The notes beneath the pieces are model-generated. The model worked only from the letters and a program-made list of their open reading frames with translations. It had not been told where the DNA came from and ran no database searches. 18,342 bases of DNA from JASFQI01 sp050115555 (GTDB lineage Bacteria > Desulfobacterota > DSM-4660 > Desulfatiglandales > HGW-15). The translations under genes and the position numbers were made by a program. The stretch covers positions 1-18,342 of the forward strand of contig JASFQI010000066.1 in assembly GCA_050115555.1 (NCBI GenBank). Direction: 5' to 3'. Shown piece after piece: positions 17,202-18,342 of this stretch. Every line of letters begins with the position of its first letter. Position 1 is the stretch's first letter.

Positions 17202-18341
17202 TTACATCCGCTCCGGCGCGTGCACGCCGAGAAGCGAAAGGCCGTTTCTCAGGATGGTCCGAATGCCATCCACGAGGCAGAGACGGGCCTGGGTCAGGGA
17301 AACGTCGGCCGTGACGATCCGGTTTTCGGGCACCTTGGTGCCCAGGTTGAAGTACTTGTGAAACATGGAGGCCAGCTCCATGAGATAGTAGGGTATCCGA
17401 TGCGGTTCAAAACGATCGCACACCTCATCGATCAGAGAAGGAAAACGCGCGAGAAAACGGATCAGAGCCATCTCCTCGTCAAGCACCAGGCGATTCAGGA
17501 CCGCCTCCGGTTCGGTCGGCAGGGAAATCCCCTCCTCGGAGGCCTTCCGAAATACGCTGCAAATCCGGGCGTGTGCGTACTGCACGTAGTAAACCGGGTT
17601 GTCGCTGTCCTGGCGCTTGGCCAGATCCAGGTCGAAGTCCACCGGGGAGTCGTGGTTCTTCATCAGGAAGATGAACCGCGCGGCATCCACCCCCACCTCG
17701 TCCATGAGTTCTCGAAGGGTCACGTAGGTTCCTGCCCGCTTGGACATGCGGATTTCCTCGCCTCCCTCCCACAGCTTGACAAGCTGAATGAGAAGGACAG
17801 AGAGCCAATCCTTTTCCAGACCGTTCGCCATGAGAGCGGCCTGAACCCGTTTCACGTACCCATGGTGATCGGCCCCCCAGATGTTTACGGCCTTGGAAAA
17901 CCCACGCTCCCATTTTTTCAAATGATACGCAATGTCCGTGGCAAAGTACGTGTTCTGCCCGTCGTTCTTTCGGATGACCCGATCCTTATCGTCCCCGAAG
18001 GCAGTGGTGCGAATCCACCAGGCGCCGTCTTTCTCATACACCTCTCCCCGCTTTCGGCTGCGATCGAGGGTTTCTTCCAACAGGCCGGAGGAGACCAGGT
18101 CCGACTCGGAGGTCCACACGTCAAATGAGGTCCGAAACGCTTCCAGATCGGATCGGATCTCTTCCAGCATGTGCGTCCGTCCAAAAGTGGCGCACCGCTC
18201 CACCGCCTTCTCGGGCTCCAGAGTGTCCAGGTTTGTTTCCTCGCTTACAGCCGAAGCCAGGTCTTCGATGTAGGCGCCCCGGTATCCACCCTCAGGGAAG
18301 GGAAAGGACGGGTCTTGCCGTTGCCGCCAGCGGCTGTACAC
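17202..18341 (-). CDS. argS: Arginyl-tRNA synthetase, C-terminal part (5' end outside window)
   Basis: ArgS charges tRNA-Arg with arginine in the cytoplasm. The window contains 379 C-terminal residues; the N-terminal Add-1 domain and the HIGH motif lie beyond the right edge. Recognisable are WIRTTAFGDDKDRVIRKNDG, YFATDIAYHLKKWERGF, WGADHHGYVKRVQAAL, the KMSKS-loop region EIRMSKRAGTYVTLRELMDEVG, DSPVDFDLDLAKRQDSDNPVYYVQYAHAR and the anticodon-binding end with HKYFN, RLCLVDGIRTILRNGLSLLGV. The residues in the KMSKS position read RMSKR, typical for ArgS. It appears to be the first visible gene of the operon leading to the SPOR and GNAT genes. Confidence 0.97.
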   Translation of the reverse strand: MYSRWRQRQDPSFPFPEGGYRGAYIEDLASAVSEETNLDTLEPEKAVERCATFGRTHMLEEIRSDLEAFRTSFDVWTSESDLVSSGLLEETLDRSRKRGEVYEKDGAWWIRTTAFGDDKDRVIRKNDGQNTYFATDIAYHLKKWERGFSKAVNIWGADHHGYVKRVQAALMANGLEKDWLSVLLIQLVKLWEGGEEIRMSKRAGTYVTLRELMDEVGVDAARFIFLMKNHDSPVDFDLDLAKRQDSDNPVYYVQYAHARICSVFRKASEEGISLPTEPEAVLNRLVLDEEMALIRFLARFPSLIDEVCDRFEPHRIPYYLMELASMFHKYFNLGTKVPENRIVTADVSLTQARLCLVDGIRTILRNGLSLLGVHAPERM

Positions 18342-18342
18342 G

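Noticed and set aside
16683..18128. Open frame of 481 codons on the + strand
   Set aside because: It is antisense to argS and the SPOR gene, both clearly real.

Overview
The window looks like chromosomal DNA of a GC-rich Gram-negative bacterium, most likely a deltaproteobacterium (Desulfobacterota, Syntrophobacteria-like). The evidence is a Tat pathway, a lipoprotein that resembles penicillin-binding-protein activators, a lytic transglycosylase, a one-domain N-acetylglutamate-synthase-like acetyltransferase carrying a cysteine motif, and the general protein flavour. The taxonomic placement is inference; there is no rRNA or tRNA gene here to confirm it.

Positions 1-1200 are visibly less GC-rich than the rest and look like the edge of an accessory segment. 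They hold the 3' end of a 'beta family'-type protein on the + strand and, tail to tail and overlapping it, an sce7726-family predicted PD-(D/E)XK nuclease-like protein on the - strand. From about 1119 onward the content is core genome: clpB (-) with a clear intrinsic terminator, an AT-rich intergenic region with a good sigma70-type promoter (+), a 69-residue stand-alone MshEN-like domain protein, hslO (Hsp33) and an overlapping lytic transglycosylase.

A 474-bp gene-free stretch (6903-7376) contains a roughly 268-bp imperfect palindrome (7029-7296). It is followed by a small conserved-looking protein on the - strand, then purC and an unusual receiver-domain protein carrying an insertion of about 66 residues (+). 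Next come grpE-dnaK and an LpoA-like lipoprotein gene (+). The lipoprotein start overlaps the dnaK stop codon, and its signal-peptide codons contain a textbook intrinsic terminator. The right end is all on the - strand: argS (partial), a SPOR-domain membrane protein, a GNAT acetyltransferase, and tatB-tatC. A second palindromic repeat of about 78 bp sits in front of tatB.

Functionally the window is rich in protein quality control (ClpB, Hsp33, GrpE, DnaK), envelope and peptidoglycan maintenance (lytic transglycosylase, LpoA-like activator, SPOR protein, TatBC) and housekeeping metabolism (PurC, ArgS, arginine-type acetyltransferase). No dnaJ, hrcA or CIRCE element is seen beside grpE-dnaK. 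I found no convincing complete new multi-gene system. The strongest unusual signals are the terminator inside the lipoprotein signal-peptide coding region, the long palindrome, the truncated-by-window beta/sce7726 pair, and the receiver with an insertion.
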